This document shows positions 62,091-64,000 of a stretch of DNA of 64,000 nt, piece by piece. A program made the translations under genes and the position numbers. Each line of letters begins with the position of its first letter. Position 1 is the stretch's first letter. The stretch comes from Rhinopomastus cyanomelas (lineage: Eukaryota > Chordata > Aves > Bucerotiformes > Rhinopomastidae): NCBI GenBank assembly GCA_013400115.1, contig VXBP01004182.1:517563-581562 (forward strand). The letters run 5' to 3'. The notes under the pieces are model-generated. The model did no database searches. It was given only the letters and a program-made list of their open reading frames with translations, and was not told the origin of the DNA.

Positions 62091-62130
62091 TGACGTCCAC
62101 GTACAGTGATGTCAGCAAAAGATTTTAAAA
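62091..62130 (+). promoter_or_regulatory. Two CRE/AP-1-like octamers before the coiled-coil frame (tentative)
   Basis: TGACGTCC at 62091-62098 and TGATGTCA at 62107-62114 each differ by one base from the CRE octamer TGACGTCA. An A/T-rich TTTTAAAAAATTC follows at 62122-62135. They lie about 300 bases before the ATG at 62420. Position and motif type suit a promoter, but such motifs also occur by chance. Confidence 0.25.
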
Positions 62131-62419
62131 AATTCAGGTGTGGCATAATCTGCCAATTAAACTGATTAGTGCTCTGGCAGAGCCCTGGGAAGGAGCTCTG
62201 ACTCTAGAGCCCTGCTTACTGAAGGAAAGTCTCACCTTATACTAGACTTTTACCTTGAACCTTCACTGCAGCACACTTATAATTTGAAGTACGACACCAC
62301 ACCAAGGGCTATGCCCTAGGTCTTGCTATCTGGGGAAATCTGCTGCTGGCTCAGAGATGTCCCTGACTGCCTGGAAGCTGTGACACGGAAAGAGATCCTG
62401 CAACTCCTGTGGGATTGGG

Positions 62420-62909
62420 ATGGAGTGCCTTGCCGCTCTGTTGGCAGAAGTGAAAGCTGCCCAGGAGGAGATGCAGGCTGGACAGAAGGAACTCAAGCAT
62501 GATGTGGAAATATCTCAGAAGGAAATCAGAACTGTGTTAGCACTGCAGAGAAGCCAGCAACAGGTGAAAGAAGATCTCAAAGCAGAGGTGAAGTCCAGTC
62601 ACATGGATATAAGAACTGTGCTTGAGGAAATCCAGCGAGTAAGAGAAGAAATGGAAGCTCGATTAAACACTCAGGCTGATCTGGTGCTGCTGATCAAAGA
62701 AGTGAGCACCAACTTAACATGTGTAGACCAAGCTTTCCAGAAAATGGAGGAGAGGCAGAAAGTTTTTACGAGCCTGCATCTTCCTACAAGGGAAAATGTT
62801 GAGCAAGGATTTTTTCCTGAGAAATGCTTACACGAGACGCACATGGGTTTTGAAAAACCTGTGGAAGCTAACAGTTTGGATGAGGAACATGAAAAGAACG
62901 TGCCTAGGG
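62420..62909 (+). CDS. Unrecognised coiled-coil exon, 163 codons; candidate alternative first exon
   Basis: I do not recognise this protein. The frame starts at ATG 62420 (G at -3 and +4; in-frame TGA at 62381) and runs to a good donor (AGGG then GTAAGAC) after 62909, ending in phase 1. Read-through continues to a stop after 180 codons. Residues 1 to about 115 are highly charged with heptad-like spacing: EVKAAQEEMQAGQKELKHDV, then the motif IRTVL at residues 36-40 and 64-68, exactly 28 residues (four heptads) apart. The last 45 residues are acidic and probably disordered. Phase 1 is the phase needed to join the MTUS1 core exons, so it could be another MTUS1 first exon. Alternatives are a separate gene or an old transposon ORF. 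No CR1 lies inside it. Confidence 0.55.
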
Positions 62910-64000
62910 GTAAGACAATGGTGACTGCAAAAGTATGGAGAGAGAGGCTTAATCTTTGCTAAATCACTGCTCATTTATTTACACATGAATGTATGTTTTT
63001 ACTGGTATGAGGACAGGACCTTGTGATTCTTCTGGGATACTGTGCTGCCTATGGTACTGAAGAGTCTTCTTGACAGGCTGCCCAGGGTGGTGATTGAGTC
63101 CCCATCCCTGGACAAGTTTAAAAGACACTTAGATGTGGTGTTGGGGGATCTGCTTTAGGTGTGACTTTGTAGAGTAGGACTAATGGTTGGACTCGACAAT
63201 CCCAGGGGTCTTTTCCAACCTGAATGATTCTATGATATCTAGTCTGCAGAATTTGAAGGTTTCATCTAGATTTGGGACAGAGCTTTGGAGCCTGTTGGAT
63301 TCCAGGTCATAACTTCAGGGTGGAAATTGTCTGACGGTATACCGGTAGCAAGTAAAAAGGCCAAAGTGTGGAGGGCTTGGGCTGGTAATCAATACTGTCT
63401 TTAATTTTTAGAGTCCGTTGATGAGGTTTTTTTATTCGTAATTAGACTTACAATGCTTTTGCTTTAATGAAGTGTGGCTTTTGTTTGGACACCACAACGT
63501 GCCTTCTGTATAAATATGGAAACAGTCTGTCATTGCCCAGAGGTACATGGACCATAAATAAGCACTGGAGTGTGGCTGGTGTTAATCTGCAGAGGCAGTT
63601 TGTGCTGCAGAGTGTTCATGCTATCAGAGAAATCCTTTCCAACGTTTGAAGTGGCTGTGTATAATACATACTCATGATAAAACTGCCAATGGGAATGTCA
63701 CTGCACTTCTCCAGTGTAGTTTTTTTATTCAGCTTTTTTTAGGATGGTACCCAGAGCGGGATTGGTTGGATGTTTGGATGAGCTCGTGGGAACAGACTAG
63801 GTAGTTTGGGCACAGAGATAAACGCAGTGCTGTGAAAATGGCAAACTGGTGAAGTCTGACTGAGTTCCGCAAATAGCGGGCGTCTGCAGGTTTGTTTTGT
63901 TTGCTGTTAGTGGTTGTATCACTGTTTTTAAATGAAATAACTTCACTGAGTAACAAAATGCAATTCCCCCCCCCCCCCAAATAAAAGTTTTCTGCAAACA
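62910..64000 (+). other. Intron-like sequence to the window end
   Basis: After the donor at 62910 there is one sense CR1 (63073-63238), then AT-rich DNA. A C homopolymer of about 13 bases lies at 63967-63979. I find no match here to the conserved MTUS1 core, so those exons lie further right. Confidence 0.6.
63073..63238 (+). mobile_element. CR1 3' fragment of the second subfamily, sense
   Basis: GACAGGCTGCCCAGGGTGGT, GATGTGGTGTTGGGGGATCT and GGGTCTTTTCCAACCTGAAT to GATTCTATGATA, the complete terminal blocks of this subfamily. Confidence 0.93.

Larger units (their letters stand above)
45247..62419 (+). other. MTUS1: MTUS1 intron downstream of the ATIP1 exon
   Basis: About 17 kb with no accepted exon. 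It holds CR1 copies at 45759-45868, 49706-49836, 53284-53349, 54161-54381, 54620-54815, 55716-55783, 56102-56202, 57638-58063, 59139-59311, 59410-59690, 60535-60631 and 60757-60820; A/C-rich patches at 45935-46035 and 49960-50050; a 26-base triple repeat at 48315-48392; and a consensus splice donor at 48523. The frame 58064-58303 just after a CR1 is leucine-rich and unexplained. Other short frames look random. Confidence 0.65.

Noticed and set aside
1..64000. CRISPR arrays, bacterial operons, rRNA or tRNA genes
   Set aside because: The sequence is vertebrate nuclear DNA; no regularly spaced repeats, Shine-Dalgarno-led gene strings, rRNA blocks or tRNA cloverleaf with A/B boxes were recognised.

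Overview
The window looks like nuclear DNA from a bird. It carries more than 30 fragments of CR1 LINEs in several subfamilies, most ending in the typical 3' tail (GATTCTGTGATTCTG type), and no mammalian SINEs. Its one recognisable gene has spliced exons. The species cannot be fixed from the sequence; the dense, often well-preserved CR1 load would fit a CR1-rich avian lineage.

The gene is MTUS1 (microtubule-associated tumour suppressor 1, also called ATIP), on the + strand and entered only in its 5' two-thirds. Positions 1-15967 hold no gene I can support: CR1 fragments and plain AT-rich DNA, probably MTUS1 intron 1 or 5' flank. A large exon (15968-18117) carries the long-isoform (ATIP3-type) start codon at 16153 and 655 codons. 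Five smaller exons follow at 20252-20441, 27273-27455, 31954-32088, 34603-34692 and 35533-35580. Splice sites and reading phases fit perfectly through the series. Together they encode 870 codons plus one base, very close to the roughly 874 residues that I recall preceding the common coiled-coil core in the human long isoform.

At 45126-45246 lies the alternative first exon of the short ATIP1 isoform, recognised by its close match to the human ATIP1 N-terminus. It ends in phase 1, as the long-isoform exons do. The shared C-terminal coiled-coil exons are not in the window and should lie beyond 64000. At 62420-62909 there is a further open frame of 163 codons, strongly predicted coiled coil with a 28-residue repeat. 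It ends at a good splice donor, again in phase 1. I do not recognise its protein. It could be another MTUS1 alternative first exon, or part of a separate or transposon-derived gene, and it is the least explained coding signal here.

How the parts work together: several promoters appear to feed one C-terminal microtubule/coiled-coil module. Every splice junction from the end of the second coding exon (20441) onward is phase 1 and all internal exons are multiples of three, so cassettes and first exons can be exchanged without a frameshift. Short upstream ORFs, a tandem donor, a NAGNAG acceptor and an intronic stop followed by AATAAA signals offer further possible control points. The remaining introns are filled mainly by CR1 fragments, more of them in sense than antisense orientation, some forming inverted pairs.
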